Positions 34,338-45,400 of a DNA stretch of 64,000 nt are shown in pieces. Positions within the stretch are counted from its first letter, which is position 1. The number at the start of each line of letters is the position of its first letter. Position numbers and translations under genes: made by a program. Where the stretch lies: the NCBI RefSeq assembly GCF_000613925.1, contig NZ_BAJX01000003.1:124001-188000 (forward strand), read 5' to 3'. The notes below the pieces were generated by a model. It ran no database searches. It had not been told where the DNA came from and was given only the letters and a program-made list of their open reading frames with translations. The DNA comes from Prevotella histicola JCM 15637 = DNF00424. Its GTDB lineage: Bacteria; Bacteroidota; Bacteroidia; Bacteroidales; Bacteroidaceae.

Positions 34338-36670
34338 ATGGCTGTAGAAGAGACAAGAGAACAGCAGCAGATGTACAACATCTTCAGGAGCTGCATCTAT
34401 CTTTTCCTGATAGTGGAACTGATCATGAATCTGCCCATCACGGCGGACAACCGTGTCACAGGATTTATTTTGGAACTCATCGCACGCTTCAAAGTGTTCA
34501 ACAATGTGGCATCGTGTAAGCTCGTCGAACTGATCTGCATCGGTGTGACATGTATCGGCACACGTCCGCAGAAGGCACTGAAGTTCAATGTCAAAACGAT
34601 GGTGCTTTATCCTATCGGCATCGGCATCACATTCATCGCACTCTGCATGATGTTTCATAAGGGCATCTGGGGAGGAGTCTCTTTTGGTTTTCCGACCAAC
34701 CGCATCCTTTATGCCATGACTTCCATCATCGGTACAATGCTCCTGCATCAGGGGCTGGACGGTATCTCGCGCTTCTACAACTATAAGTTAGGAGAGGACC
34801 GCTTCAACTTTGAGAACGAGTCGTTCCAGCAGTCGGAGGAACTGAATGAGAATCCTTACTCGGTGAACATCCCGATGATTTACTATTTCAAAGGACGTAT
34901 GCACAAGGGGTGGATCAACATTATCAATCCCTTCCGTGGTACCATCGTGCTGGGTACGCCTGGCTCCGGCAAATCCTTCGGCATCATCGACCGTTTATCC
35001 GCCAGCATGCGGCCAAGGGGTTTGCCATGATGGTATATGACTACAAGTTTCCTACATTGGGCAAAACGCTGTTCTATCAGTATTGTAAGAACAAGAAGCT
35101 CGGCAGGTTACCAGAGAACTGTGGTTTCCATATCGTGAACTTTACCGATGTGGAATATTCCAACCGCATCAATCCTATTCAGCGAAAATATATCCCTGAT
35201 TTGGCGGCGGCAGCAGAGACGGCAGCGACCTTGCTGGAATCGCTCAATAAAGGGGGCGACAAGAAGGGTGGCTCGGAGGCGTTCTTTCAGAACTCAGCCA
35301 TTAACTTCCTCTCTGCCATCATCTATTTCTTCGTGAACTTTCACCCGACGGGATTCAAGGACGGCAAGAAGCTCACGAGGTATGTCAAATACAGGGGCAA
35401 GAAACTGAAATTGATTACGAAGAACTGGCATGACTACCGGGCTGTCGATAAGGACGGCAACACGATACTGGACTTTGTGGATGAGTTGAGCCACGATGTG
35501 TCTGTAGATGAGGACGGTATGTTCGTGGATTTGAATGACTTCACTTATATCAGCCGTAACGGGCAGAGGGTGCATATCACTTCGTCATGGTATGAGGATG
35601 AGCAGGGGCAGGTGGTGGAACCGGACACCATCACCGGAGAATACTCGGATATGCCGCACGTGCTGTCCTTCCTTGGCAAGCAGTACAGTGACGTATTCGA
35701 CATCCTGATGCAGGACCAGAAGATTCTCTCGCTCATGGCTCCGTTCCAGTCGGCTTATACCAACAAGGCGATGGACCAGCTCGAAGGTATGGTGGGTACG
35801 CTCCGGGTCAATGCGGCACGCTTGGTCTCGCCAGAAGCCTACTGGATTTTTACGGGGGACGACTTCGACCTGAAGATTTCAGACCCTGCAAGTCCTTCAT
35901 ATCTCGTGATAGCCAACGACCCGGAGAAGGAGCAGATAGTGGGTGCACTGAATGCGTTGGTGCTGAACCGTCTCGTTACCCGTGTGAACAGCCGGGGGAA
36001 TATCCCTGTTTCCATCATTGTGGACGAGCTGCCGACCTTATACTTTCATAAGATTGACCGTCTGATCGGTACGGCGCGTAGCAACAAGGTGGCTGTGACA
36101 TTAGGCTTTCAGGAACTGCCTCAGTTGGAGGCGGACTATGGCAAGAACGGTATGCAGAAGATAATCACCACGTGCGGAAATATCTTCATGGGGGCCGCCC
36201 GTAACAAGGAGACACTGGAATGGGCGCAGAACGATGTGTTCGGAAAGGCGAAGCAGACTTCCAAATCCATCACCATCAACGACCAGAAGGTTTCCACATC
36301 TATCTCGGAACGGTTAGACTATCTTGTTCCAGCGGCGAAGATAGCGGACATGGCGACGGGTTGGCTGGCAGGTCAGTCGGCACGTGACTTCACGCCTACC
36401 GAGAGTAGTATGATGCAGGGCTTTAATATCGAGAAGTCGGAGGAGTTCAAGACATCCAAGTATTTCTGTAAGACCAACTTCGATATGGCACAGATCAAGC
36501 AGGAGGAAAGTCTATATGCCGACTTGCCGAAAATCTATCAGTTTGCCTCTAACCGTGAGAAGGAAATCATGCTCGGTCGTAACTTCAAGCGGGTCAATGA
36601 CGAGGTGGACGCGATGATTGCCGAGCTTCTTGGCAAGGACAGGAAGAAGAAACAGGAAAATAAACAGTAG
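34338..36670 (+). CDS. Type IV coupling ATPase (VirD4/TraG-like), one frameshift
   Basis: The coupling protein brings the relaxase-DNA complex to the channel. The N-terminus has four membrane helices over ~residues 15-150, then Walker A LGTPGSGKSFGII (~residue 211). The frame breaks at ~34991: a third C (CCC for CC) gives IIDPFIRQHAAKGFAMMVYD and joins to the second half, making ~777 residues, the usual length. The C-terminal part has Walker B IIVDELPTLYFHKIDR and GAARNKETLEWAQNDVFGK. As written the protein stops at 35028; a sequencing error is the likely cause. Confidence 0.88.
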
Positions 36671-36671
36671 T

Positions 36672-37331
36672 ATGGTACTTGAGCAGTGGAAAGGATTGTC
36701 AGGCAGTGCCCTGAAGATAATAGCATTGGTGTCCATGACCATGGATCACATTGCTTATTACCTCATGGAACATGGTAGTTTGATGTATGACTTGATGCGG
36801 ACGATGGGAAGAATGGCGTTCCCCATCTTCGCCTTTCTACTGGTAGAGGGGTATGACCATACTCGTTCCACAAGGAAGTATGCGCTAAGCCTCTTGGCTT
36901 TTGCACTTATATCTGAAATACCATGGTGGCTGCTCAATCACGATAATACCCACAATGTGTTCTTTACTCTGCTATTGGGGTTGATAGCGATAGAGGGGAT
37001 GTGCAGAATCGGAGACAAGCCCCTGATATGGTGCATCATCATTGCCTCAATTTGCGGCAACGCCATTTGGTTGCACGTCGATTATGAGTATTCCGGCATC
37101 CTGCTAATATGTGCGTTCCATATCTTTAAGCCAGATAAGGTAACAAAATGCCTTTTAGCTACCCTGTTCATGTACCAGTATGGTGTAGTCGGGCTTTGTT
37201 TGGGGCTGTCTGCTATCCTTTGTTACAATGGAGAGCGAGGATTTATCAAGGGACAGTATGCGAAGTATTTGTGCTACGCGTACTATCCCTTGCACTTGGT
37301 GCTTTTTATGTTATTGAGTCTAGTCTTCTAA
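36672..37331 (+). CDS. TraX family membrane protein
   Basis: A 219-residue polytopic protein starting MVLEQWKGLSGSALKIIALV, with about seven membrane helices. The TraX signature is visible: KIIALVSMTMDHIAYYL, MRTMGRMAFPIFAFLLVEGY, TRSTRKYALSLLAFALISEIP and a late YYPLHLVLF. TraX of plasmid F acetylates pilin; homologues in Bacteroidota elements are not characterised. The ATG at 36672 follows the coupling-protein stop by one base, so it belongs to the tra operon. Its last 12 bases overlap the 3' end of the convergent KAP gene. Confidence 0.85.
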   Translation: MVLEQWKGLSGSALKIIALVSMTMDHIAYYLMEHGSLMYDLMRTMGRMAFPIFAFLLVEGYDHTRSTRKYALSLLAFALISEIPWWLLNHDNTHNVFFTLLLGLIAIEGMCRIGDKPLIWCIIIASICGNAIWLHVDYEYSGILLICAFHIFKPDKVTKCLLATLFMYQYGVVGLCLGLSAILCYNGERGFIKGQYAKYLCYAYYPLHLVLFMLLSLVF

Positions 37332-38729
37332 TCTCAATTCTTCCGACAATTCAATAAAGTTGGTAACATAAGACAGTCTCGGTGAACTACCCCGTCTAAG
37401 TGATTTTGCATATCGGGCAATATCTTCAGGCGTAAAATGCTCAGAGGTAAAGAACACATTCAACTTACTAGTATCAGACTCATCAACTTTCCATAGCTTA
37501 GATTCTGTACTATAGCTATCTGTAGTCATATAATAAACTAATAAATCACAGAAAGGGAAGAGAATAATTGGAACATCATATTCTGAGTATTTTTTTCGTA
37601 CAAAAAGTGAATTAGGCAATATCCTATCTAACTCGCTAACTAGTTTTTGACGGGTAAGTTGATGATTAACGATGTCTTCATATAATCCCAAATGGTAACT
37701 TCTAATATATAAAAGTAACAGAATCAACCCAGGTAGCTCCTCTCTATTCGTATTGAGTGAACAATATACTAATCGAACAGATACCAGCAATTTCTGCATC
37801 TGTCTAAGCGTTAGCTTTTTACAACCAGCAAGAGATCTAACAAACTCTTCAAAGAATGAATAAGCCGAACTTGGCATATCAGAATTATTACCAAAGAAGA
37901 AGCCTTTGAAATTAAGATCATCACACAGATACTTAATGTAGTAATCATAGTTGGGTTCTGGTAAGAAGTATTCTATATCTATAAAGCGACGTAAGTACTC
38001 TTCTGCGTCAATTCGGTCACTTCCAAAATACCCTCTAATAGAATTACTTAACTGTTGCTTATCCACAGAAAGGATAAATATAATATTAGGAATAGAGAAA
38101 AGATGCTTTACTCGTTCCAGTACTTTTACAGCATGATGTGGGTTACATCTATCTAATTCATCTACAAAAAAGATTAATGGTTGTTCTGTTAATTGGTCTA
38201 CCAAACCCTTTAATTGTGCTCGAAAAGAAGTAAGACTCTTTCTTTCTTCATAGTATTTATCTATTTGCTCTTTAAGAGCAGATGCACCTTCCTCAAGCAT
38301 ATCGGATATACAATCAGCTGCATCACTTCCTATATGTTTTTCCACAATATGCTTCACTATTTTGGGTGTTGCTGCCAAAGTTATTTTGCCAGCATTAGCT
38401 ATTACAGATGCAAACAAATCTTTGAATTTTTCTTCTTGGCTTAATTCGCCAACTTCTGCGATCATTGCAATTAAAGGATCTTCAACAAAATCTGATTCCC
38501 AAGCATTATAATAGATGGTCTTATACCCCTTGTTCTTCAGCATTTGTTTCCACATCTTTACAAATGTGGTTTTGCCAGCCCCCCATGCGCCACTAAGACT
38601 TATTACACAGCCCTCATGGTCATGAGCAATAATGTTTGTCAATATATTGGCATACTTTTCTCGTCCTAACTTGTCCTCCTTAAAAGGAGAATCTACTCCA
38701 ATTTCAACGTCTTTAAATCTATACTGCAT
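37320..38729 (-). CDS. KAP-family P-loop NTPase
   Basis: A 469-residue protein with Walker A GAWGAGKTT at residues 47-55 and Walker B FFVDELDRCNP at ~187-197, the hallmarks of the KAP NTPase family (STAND-like AAA+ ATPases, several of which are in phage-defence loci). Between them lies a helix-rich insert (~100-170) where KAP proteins often have a membrane hairpin; here it is only weakly hydrophobic. After the core, EEYLRRFIDIEYFLPEPNYD is the typical sensor region. It forms a two-gene unit with the unknown gene upstream (27-base gap). A defence ATPase is inferred. Confidence 0.88.
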   Translation of the reverse strand: MQYRFKDVEIGVDSPFKEDKLGREKYANILTNIIAHDHEGCVISLSGAWGAGKTTFVKMWKQMLKNKGYKTIYYNAWESDFVEDPLIAMIAEVGELSQEEKFKDLFASVIANAGKITLAATPKIVKHIVEKHIGSDAADCISDMLEEGASALKEQIDKYYEERKSLTSFRAQLKGLVDQLTEQPLIFFVDELDRCNPHHAVKVLERVKHLFSIPNIIFILSVDKQQLSNSIRGYFGSDRIDAEEYLRRFIDIEYFLPEPNYDYYIKYLCDDLNFKGFFFGNNSDMPSSAYSFFEEFVRSLAGCKKLTLRQMQKLLVSVRLVYCSLNTNREELPGLILLLLYIRSYHLGLYEDIVNHQLTRQKLVSELDRILPNSLFVRKKYSEYDVPIILFPFCDLLVYYMTTDSYSTESKLWKVDESDTSKLNVFFTSEHFTPEDIARYAKSLRRGSSPRLSYVTNFIELSEELRLED

Positions 38730-38756
38730 TATCTGTTTTTTTTATTTTTCTATACC

Positions 38757-39746
38757 TCAGCCCAGAATGCTCTCCTTTTTGCCACAGTCGATAGTTTGGC
38801 AGCAACTCAAACTTTGCCAAATGTCCATTGATAGGCCTACTACCAAAAACAAATCGACATCATCTTTCAAGCTCATACGCAGTTTTATGAGGAATTTTAT
38901 GTCAACCCCAAACTCAGACTTAGACCCTTCCCTTTGTGGTGCAAGAATATTTTTTGTCTGGGTTGATATTGAAACATCATTTGGCATTTGCTCATCCATC
39001 CCTAATTCCGCTTCATCAGTCAAACGGGATCCATCACGATTCCAAAATGAGCCTCCATCATCTGAACAGAACAATATGATTTTCTTAATAGTTGGCTTTA
39101 CGAAGCTCTTGTCAAACCAAGCATCATAGTCCTTTTGGGCTGTATACCACTCTAATTTGGTAGACTTAACATTATTGTAAAGTTCGAGGGAGGTGGAAAC
39201 TTCTCCGTGCGGCATCGACCAATTCTCAATAAGATATTCTTCATCGTATTGTCCATTGTTATGAAAAGCAAAGAAGTTTAGGAGTGCCAAATAGATGCTT
39301 TTTATTAAATTAACGGGTGAACAAATAGCAGAGACCGTTTGTTCTTTATCTTCTAAAGTCGAACAATATACAACAAACAATCCTCTTTGGTCTTCTACGC
39401 TACCAAATTCAGGAAGTTCAACTAACTCATAGTGCATAAAGATATGGGTGCCTTCGCTGTCTATATGCAACGTATGCTCATAGTATGGATTTCCATTACC
39501 CAAATCTATGATTGCTTCCAGCCATTGTACTATATCCTGTAGCGGATCGTATAAATCGCTTAAAGGTATCATCAGCTGCTTTTGACCATTGATTCTAAAA
39601 ACCATTTCCAGCCATCCATATCGTAAATTCTGGAAATCGACGTTTATCACATCAGGTTTCTTTGGAATCGATTTGGAATATTTGTCATAGATAAGACTTC
39701 GTTCATGGAACCAGTCTTGTATCTTTAGCCATCCGTCGTAAATCAT
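38757..39746 (-). CDS. Unknown protein paired with KAP NTPase
   Basis: A 329-residue protein I do not recognise. The ATG at 39746 (MIYDGWLKIQDWFHERSL) is chosen because an in-frame start nine codons earlier would lie inside the terminator-like hairpin. It is soluble, rich in aromatic residues, with pattern EYTLxHxx-like strands (NLRYGWLEMVFRINGQKQLM, EHTLHIDSEGTHIFMHYEL) and no signal peptide or membrane helix. The C-terminal stretch KKIILFCSDDGGSFWNRDGS resembles a nucleotide or sugar-binding edge but no catalytic motif stands out. It is cotranscribed with the KAP gene, so it is the likely effector or partner. Confidence 0.7.
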   Translation of the reverse strand: MIYDGWLKIQDWFHERSLIYDKYSKSIPKKPDVINVDFQNLRYGWLEMVFRINGQKQLMIPLSDLYDPLQDIVQWLEAIIDLGNGNPYYEHTLHIDSEGTHIFMHYELVELPEFGSVEDQRGLFVVYCSTLEDKEQTVSAICSPVNLIKSIYLALLNFFAFHNNGQYDEEYLIENWSMPHGEVSTSLELYNNVKSTKLEWYTAQKDYDAWFDKSFVKPTIKKIILFCSDDGGSFWNRDGSRLTDEAELGMDEQMPNDVSISTQTKNILAPQREGSKSEFGVDIKFLIKLRMSLKDDVDLFLVVGLSMDIWQSLSCCQTIDCGKKESILG

Positions 39747-39762
39747 ATTCTTATTGGTATTG

Positions 39763-39788
39763 GGTATCCTCAAATAAACGAGGATACC
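39763..39788 (-). terminator. Hairpin between DUF2130 gene and the KAP pair
   Basis: A perfect 9-bp stem (39763-39771 with 39780-39788) and an 8-nt loop lie 10 bases after the DUF2130 stop and 17 bases before the next ATG. There is no T-run on the minus side, so termination may be partial. Confidence 0.6.
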
Positions 39789-39797
39789 TATTTCTAT

Positions 39798-41219
39798 TTA
39801 CACCTCTTGACTTTCAGACTCAAGTCCTCTTGCTTCTTCAAACTTTTCCTTCATTGTAGGATTGTTGTAGGTAAGCTTCTTAATAGTCAGCTCGTCAGCC
39901 TTCTTATTCGCTAAGCGAAGGTTGTCTTCAGAACCGACTAAGGCTTCACGCACCTTCTGTAGATGCTTGATAGACTCGTCAATCTGGGCGATGGCTGTAT
40001 TGAACTTCTTGCTGGCCAATTCATAGTTACGACTGAAGCCGTTGCGGAACTCATTGAGCTTTGTCTCAAAGTTGGTTACATCAACCGACTGGTTACGGAC
40101 GATAGCCAACTGCCGCTTATAATCCACAGCATTTCTCGACGCCTTGGCTAAAAGCGAAATGATGGGCATGAAATACTGTGGACGTATGACGAACATCTTA
40201 GGGTAACGGTGGCTCACGTCCACTATACCATTATTATATAGGTCACTCTCTGGCTCCAGCATACTTACGAGTACGGCATATTCACATCCCTTGGCAGTAC
40301 GATCCTTGTCAAGTTTGGAAAAGAAGTCCTCATTCTTATGCTTAGTGGAAGTCGTGTCTGCCTCATTCTTCATCTCAAACATAATGGAGATATATTCCGT
40401 ATCACCGTCATAGTCCCGGAAGATAAAGTCACCCTTGCTCCCATTGCTGGCATCATTGTCCTTCTCAAAATAGGCATTTGGATATAGTCCGAGCGACCGT
40501 GCATTATCAAATTCATTGTGACAATGTATCTCCAAATCCTCGCCAATCATCTTGGTTGATTGACGAGTCTTGAAGTCCTTATAGCGTTCTATCTCTTCGT
40601 CTTTGTCCTTCAGGCTGCGCTCGTAATAGTCTTTCATGTTTTTTTCGTTGAGCGCAGCTTTTGCCTCATTCTCGGTGAGTTTTGCCTCCAGCTCCGTGAT
40701 GCGCTGTTGCTTCTGCTGTATGGCGTCCTGTTGGGCGGTCTTCTCCTGTATCACAGCAAGTTCCTGGTCTTTAGCCTTCTGCTGCAATGATGCTTCAAGT
40801 TCAAGTATACGCTTGTCCTTCTCTGCCACCTTGTTATCAATCTCCATCTGCTTACTACTCTGCAGACTTGCGATTTTCTCTTCCAAGCGGGTAATTTCGG
40901 TATCTTTGTCAGATATCTGCTCTTTCATTTCGAGCTGTTTTGTCTGGGCAATACTGTTCAGGCGCTCGTTTAGCTTTGCTATCTCAGTATCTTTGCCGGC
41001 AATGACTGTATCCTTTGCCGACAACTTATCCTTGTACCCTTGCTCGGTTTTTAAGATAACTGTAGCTTGCTCTGCCTCCTGCTGCTTATGAAGTTCAGCA
41101 AGTCTTTGATTTATCTCTGCCTCAAAAGCATCATTCTTAACTTGATTAAGGATAGCTGCATAATCAGCTTCGTCAACGGTGAAAATAGCACCGCACTTTG
41201 GACATTTAATCTCGCTCAT
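39798..41219 (-). CDS. DUF2130 protein (coiled coil plus nuclease-like fold)
   Basis: A 473-residue protein starting [20 protein letters not shown]: a short half zinc ribbon (CPKC) at the N-terminus, a coiled coil of about 190 residues, then the DUF2130 domain (~215-400) with [40 protein letters not shown] and MFEMKNEAD. The spaced D...ExK pattern (GDFIFRD...MFEMK) fits a restriction-endonuclease-like PD-(D/E)xK fold, as also suggested for related RmuC-type proteins. A TTG two codons earlier is not preferred. It sits downstream of the WYL regulator gene, with its own promoter. A DNA-acting defence or repair role is inferred. Confidence 0.85.
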   Translation of the reverse strand: MSEIKCPKCGAIFTVDEADYAAILNQVKNDAFEAEINQRLAELHKQQEAEQATVILKTEQGYKDKLSAKDTVIAGKDTEIAKLNERLNSIAQTKQLEMKEQISDKDTEITRLEEKIASLQSSKQMEIDNKVAEKDKRILELEASLQQKAKDQELAVIQEKTAQQDAIQQKQQRITELEAKLTENEAKAALNEKNMKDYYERSLKDKDEEIERYKDFKTRQSTKMIGEDLEIHCHNEFDNARSLGLYPNAYFEKDNDASNGSKGDFIFRDYDGDTEYISIMFEMKNEADTTSTKHKNEDFFSKLDKDRTAKGCEYAVLVSMLEPESDLYNNGIVDVSHRYPKMFVIRPQYFMPIISLLAKASRNAVDYKRQLAIVRNQSVDVTNFETKLNEFRNGFSRNYELASKKFNTAIAQIDESIKHLQKVREALVGSEDNLRLANKKADELTIKKLTYNNPTMKEKFEEARGLESESQEV

Positions 41220-41245
41220 AAACAAACTTATTAAAAATTACAATG

Positions 41246-41286
41246 CAAAGGTAATCACTAACTGTGCAGACATTCTGCGTTATTGC
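41246..41286 (-). promoter_or_regulatory. Promoter of DUF2130 gene with shared 12-bp motif
   Basis: On the minus strand TACCTTTG (41253-41246) is a perfect -7 box 27 bases before the ATG. At 41275-41286 the 12-mer GCAATAACGCAG (minus strand) lies just upstream of the expected -33 position. The same 12-mer, inverted, is found in the WYL gene promoter. Confidence 0.65.
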
Positions 41287-41292
41287 GGATTT

Positions 41293-42329
41293 TTATTCGT
41301 CAGAGTACATTTTAGATAGGGTATCAGCCTCTTTCTTCATCTTTTCACGTAGTGAGGCTGGCTTTATCACCTCTATTTGGCTCCCAAAAGAACGCAACAA
41401 TGCCCGCAGTTCATAGTTGTCTTTCACTTTCAGAGTTATGATTCTTCTTCCATCCTCAGTTCGTTCACCTCTGGCTACCTGTGATTCATGGAGAGGTTTG
41501 GTATAGATATAGTTGAAAGCCTTATCGTTGGCATATATTACAACGTCCTCAACTGGCACATCTTCAACTGATACACCAATGACATCCTCAAAATACTCAT
41601 CGAAGTTGAAGTCTTCGTCCAGTGGTTCAAACTTCTTGCGGCCCATTTCCTTAATACCGTCTATCCTGTCAATGGCATAGTTGGTCAGTCCAACAAAGTC
41701 GCTTTGCTTACCGATAAGGAACCACCTATTATTATATTGCTTCAGATGGTACGGACTCACCACAAGCTCCGAAGCCTCCTTACCGAAAGGATGGTAGCAA
41801 ATCTCCAGAGCCTGTCTGTTGACAATGGCATCGAAAATCTGCTTATAATAGTCCTTATCCATACCTTTCAGATAAGGATTGTGTTGGAAACTAACTACCG
41901 AACGCACATCTTTTCCCAGTTGACTGGTAGAATACAATTTCTTGTCAACATCCATCAGCCATTCGAACTGGGGTACCCCCTCAAAACGTTTAAGCAACAT
42001 CAGAGCATCTGATACGATGTTCTGTTCTTCTTGGTTAAAAGGTCGCTCACTGATAGAGTCATTACGATGATGGTAGCGATAGTACATCTTATGGCCGTCA
42101 CGTATGGCGTCAATCATCATTCCGTAACCTTCTTCGCTTTGCATGAATTTCAAGTCCTCCTGTACCTGGCGTTTCCTAACGCCATCCCCTTTCTTCCCTT
42201 CGCCATTGTAAAGGTAAAGCGCTTCATTGCAAGCATCTACCAATCGTCAATATAGTACCGACGACTCCAGTTGCCCAAACATCTGTCCAGTGCCTGGTAT
42301 CTTATCTGTGCATTCTTATTGGTTGCCAT
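41293..42329 (-). CDS. WYL-domain transcription regulator, one frameshift
   Basis: About 345 residues. The true start is the ATG at 42329 (MATNKNAQIRYQALDRCFGN); as written this frame stops after YYIDDW at ~42242, and adding one T to the TT there gives YYIDDLVDACNEALYLYNGE and joins the long frame. The N-terminus is a winged-HTH, residues ~130-200 the WYL domain (ALEICYHPFGKEASELVVSPYHLKQYNNRWFLIG contains the ligand-binding core), and the C-terminus the WCX extension (RRIITLKVKDNYELRALLRS). WYL regulators such as BrxR and CapW control phage-defence loci. It sits between the helicase genes and DUF2130, sharing a 12-bp motif with the latter's promoter. Confidence 0.87.
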
Positions 42330-42355
42330 AATCCACTATAATTTAATATTCGATG

Positions 42356-42379
42356 CAAAGTTATTGTGCAATAACGCAG
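42356..42379 (-). promoter_or_regulatory. Promoter of WYL gene with inverted copy of the 12-bp motif
   Basis: On the minus strand TAACTTTG (42363-42356) is a perfect -7 box 27 bases before the ATG at 42329. Immediately upstream, 42368-42379 reads CTGCGTTATTGC (minus strand), the inverted form of the motif at 41275-41286. Autoregulation by the WYL protein is inferred. Confidence 0.65.
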
Positions 42380-42402
42380 CAATCCAGCATTGTTGAAAGT
42401 TT

Positions 42403-45400
42403 TTAACCAATATCATTAGACTTGTGGAAGTCAATAATATATTGGATGCCCACATGTGTGTTCACATTGAAAAGCATTAAGTTCTCATGATAATTTACGT
42501 CGTCATATTTCTTTTGACTGTCATTATAGCGTAACTTCCAACCATTAGCAATACCGCCATCGGGATAAATTGAAAGTGTAAAATCTGGACCTTTCAGATC
42601 TATCCAACGAAAATGTGGCTGTTTTTCTAACATAGTAATCTGGACATTTTTATTAACTAATTGGTCAATACATGCAGTAAGATAATCATTTCTTTCTGCA
42701 GCATCATAGAAGTTATCCATAAGTTTGTTTCCCCAGTTATTGGAATTATTGAGCCGCTTTGGGAAATAACATTTAACAGAGCCAAGCCTTACTCTAAGCA
42801 CATTAGGGATAGCCTTAACCATATTTGCTAGAATCATGCAGCCTAATGGCGTGTTTAAATATTTCTCATTATAGGAAACGTCCACATTTTTCCCTTCAAT
42901 AAAGGATTTTATTGCAGACCATTTTTCCTCATATTGTTTAGTCAATAGACTAAGTAAATCACTAATTTGACATGCGTCATCTTTCAGCCGAATAAGACTT
43001 GTAATATCATCCCCTTGTGAGAGAATTGTATCAAGTTCGATGTCGAACGTATTGAAAATAATGTCATGTGAGGTATAATATATATTTTCGCATTCTCCCC
43101 AATGTTCATTATAAGCAATTGAGCCTTCTAACGTGAAATATAACCGTAAAGAGCCATCCATGAGTTTTACTATCATCAATGGCTTATATGGTTGTGCTAT
43201 CATGTCGGTTGTCTTAATGCCCCTTTTATAGATTGTTCCCAACAAGGCTATCTTGTTAGGGCTTACTCTTAGAGCATCTAACATCGTCTTATTAGAAACC
43301 AAATTTGTGGTGAAATGCCTGTTAAACAGTGAAGCTGATAGGGGAAATTCGTCATCTTCCCATTCATCAACGTTAGGATCAACAAAAACTGTTACAGACT
43401 CGATATTGTCATCAGAATCAAGACGGCTGATTTCAGAAACGAAGTCGCCAGTCATTGTTACTGCATCATCAAAAATAGCCTTTATTTCTTTTGGCGCAGT
43501 GCGGCTCTTTCTTTCCATCTTCAACCATTCAATAGCCTTATGGCGATCTAAATAGTTAGAATACCATTGAGTACGCCTATTTATAAGGCATTTCAGACAT
43601 GCTCTTTCACAATTGCATGATTCTAGTGCTGTTAATGCATTCTCAAATATGATATTCTTATATTCAGGCAGATGCACTGAATAGCCTGAACCGCCAAGTG
43701 CAGTGTCAAAGATAAAAATGGAGTTGTAGTCCTGATTATATCCGAAAGATATTTCATCATCACGAACACCAAGGTATTTTGATAGTTCTTGTGTTATAAC
43801 CGTACCCAGTGAATACAAAGTGGAGATGTCTTTAATCTCTTGCTTTTCATCATCATAAAACTTCATCTCTACTATATCAGTTGGATATTCTGCTGTTAAT
43901 AGGACATGACGTCTTATATTGTCACGCTCATTTCCAACACATCTTGTATTATCTAAAAGGCTAATATGGTTTGATAAAGGATGGTCATTTGTAGGGTCTT
44001 CTGTTACCATCCTACCACAGTGGCTACAAAGTGCGAAGCCCGTTCCTGCCCCATAATTGTAGAATAGAATTTTGGACTTCTCTGACCCTTTTCTCATCAG
44101 TACCTTGGCATTATTAGTTCCTTCATTTCTCCATGGCTGCATTTCTAATAGCAAAGGCTGGGTAATGGCTGCTCCTGCATCTTCTATTTTTCTTTTGGGT
44201 GCCGATGTAAATGCAACCGTAAATCCCGCAGGCTCTATTACCTCTGTAAATGGAGATAACTTGCCATATACATCTTTTAATCCATGCATTTCATGGTGAT
44301 GGCATACGGGACATTCATCTCCAACAGATGTAGGGGCTATTGTGGCAAAACCACAATGGCTACATCTTTGTAATGCAAATCTCCCAGCCTTATTATAATC
44401 CGTTTTAAGATATATTCCTTCAGACCGATATGCTAATTCATTTATAACAACTTGTCGTCCTGGGGAATACATTGAAATAGCTTGGCTGAGATGCTGAGTA
44501 ATATCTCTATGGCTCCCACTGTCTTTGTACCAATCATTGTGCATTGAATAAACATCCTTCGTAAAAGGAACTAATCCTGTTGGCATTCCTGCACTTGGAA
44601 TAAAGCCATTTTCTGCTAGATAACCAAGCAGAAAGCTATCCTTATAATTGCCTAATGCATTTTCTATAGCCTTTTGTTGACGTCCGCTCGCATCTTTTAA
44701 CTGCATTTCATAGGCACTTAATCTATTTTCATAAATTTTCTTTATGTATTGAAGTTTGAAAAGCGCATTTACGGCAGCATCTTTTAACTCAGTTTTATTT
44801 TCAAAAACCGTACCACGAGTTAATGCTATATATGAATCATTCATCTTATTATCCATACCATTAGCTATACGATACAGATAATCTGAAAAAGCATCATATC
44901 TACTAGGGGTGTTATCAAAGAATTCTCTTAATTTCGTGGTAACATTAACACTAGTCCTAATATTCTGTTGCACAAAATCTGTAAGCAACAATGAGTTTAC
45001 ATGCCGCTGTACAAGTTGCTGACTTTCAAACTTTAATGTTGGCAGTTCATTATCATGGGATAACATCGACATGGGAGCATTCCATGTTGATGTACCTATA
45101 GGGGTAGGAGCACAGAATGTTACTGCCATTGACTTTGTCTCATTTCTTCTTCCTGCGCGGCCAGCTCTTTGTTGATAATTTGATGGCTTGGGCGGAACAT
45201 TGTTCATCACGACTTCACCAATACCCCCTATGTCAACACCCATTTCCATCGTAGTCGAACACGAAAGTATATTAATATGCCCAGCATTGAATGCCTGCTC
45301 ATATTTACTTAATGTTGAATGGTCTATTTGTGCAGAATGTTCAGCTGCCATAAATATCGGTCGATATAAGAAGATGGACTCATGTAGATTGGAAAGCAAC

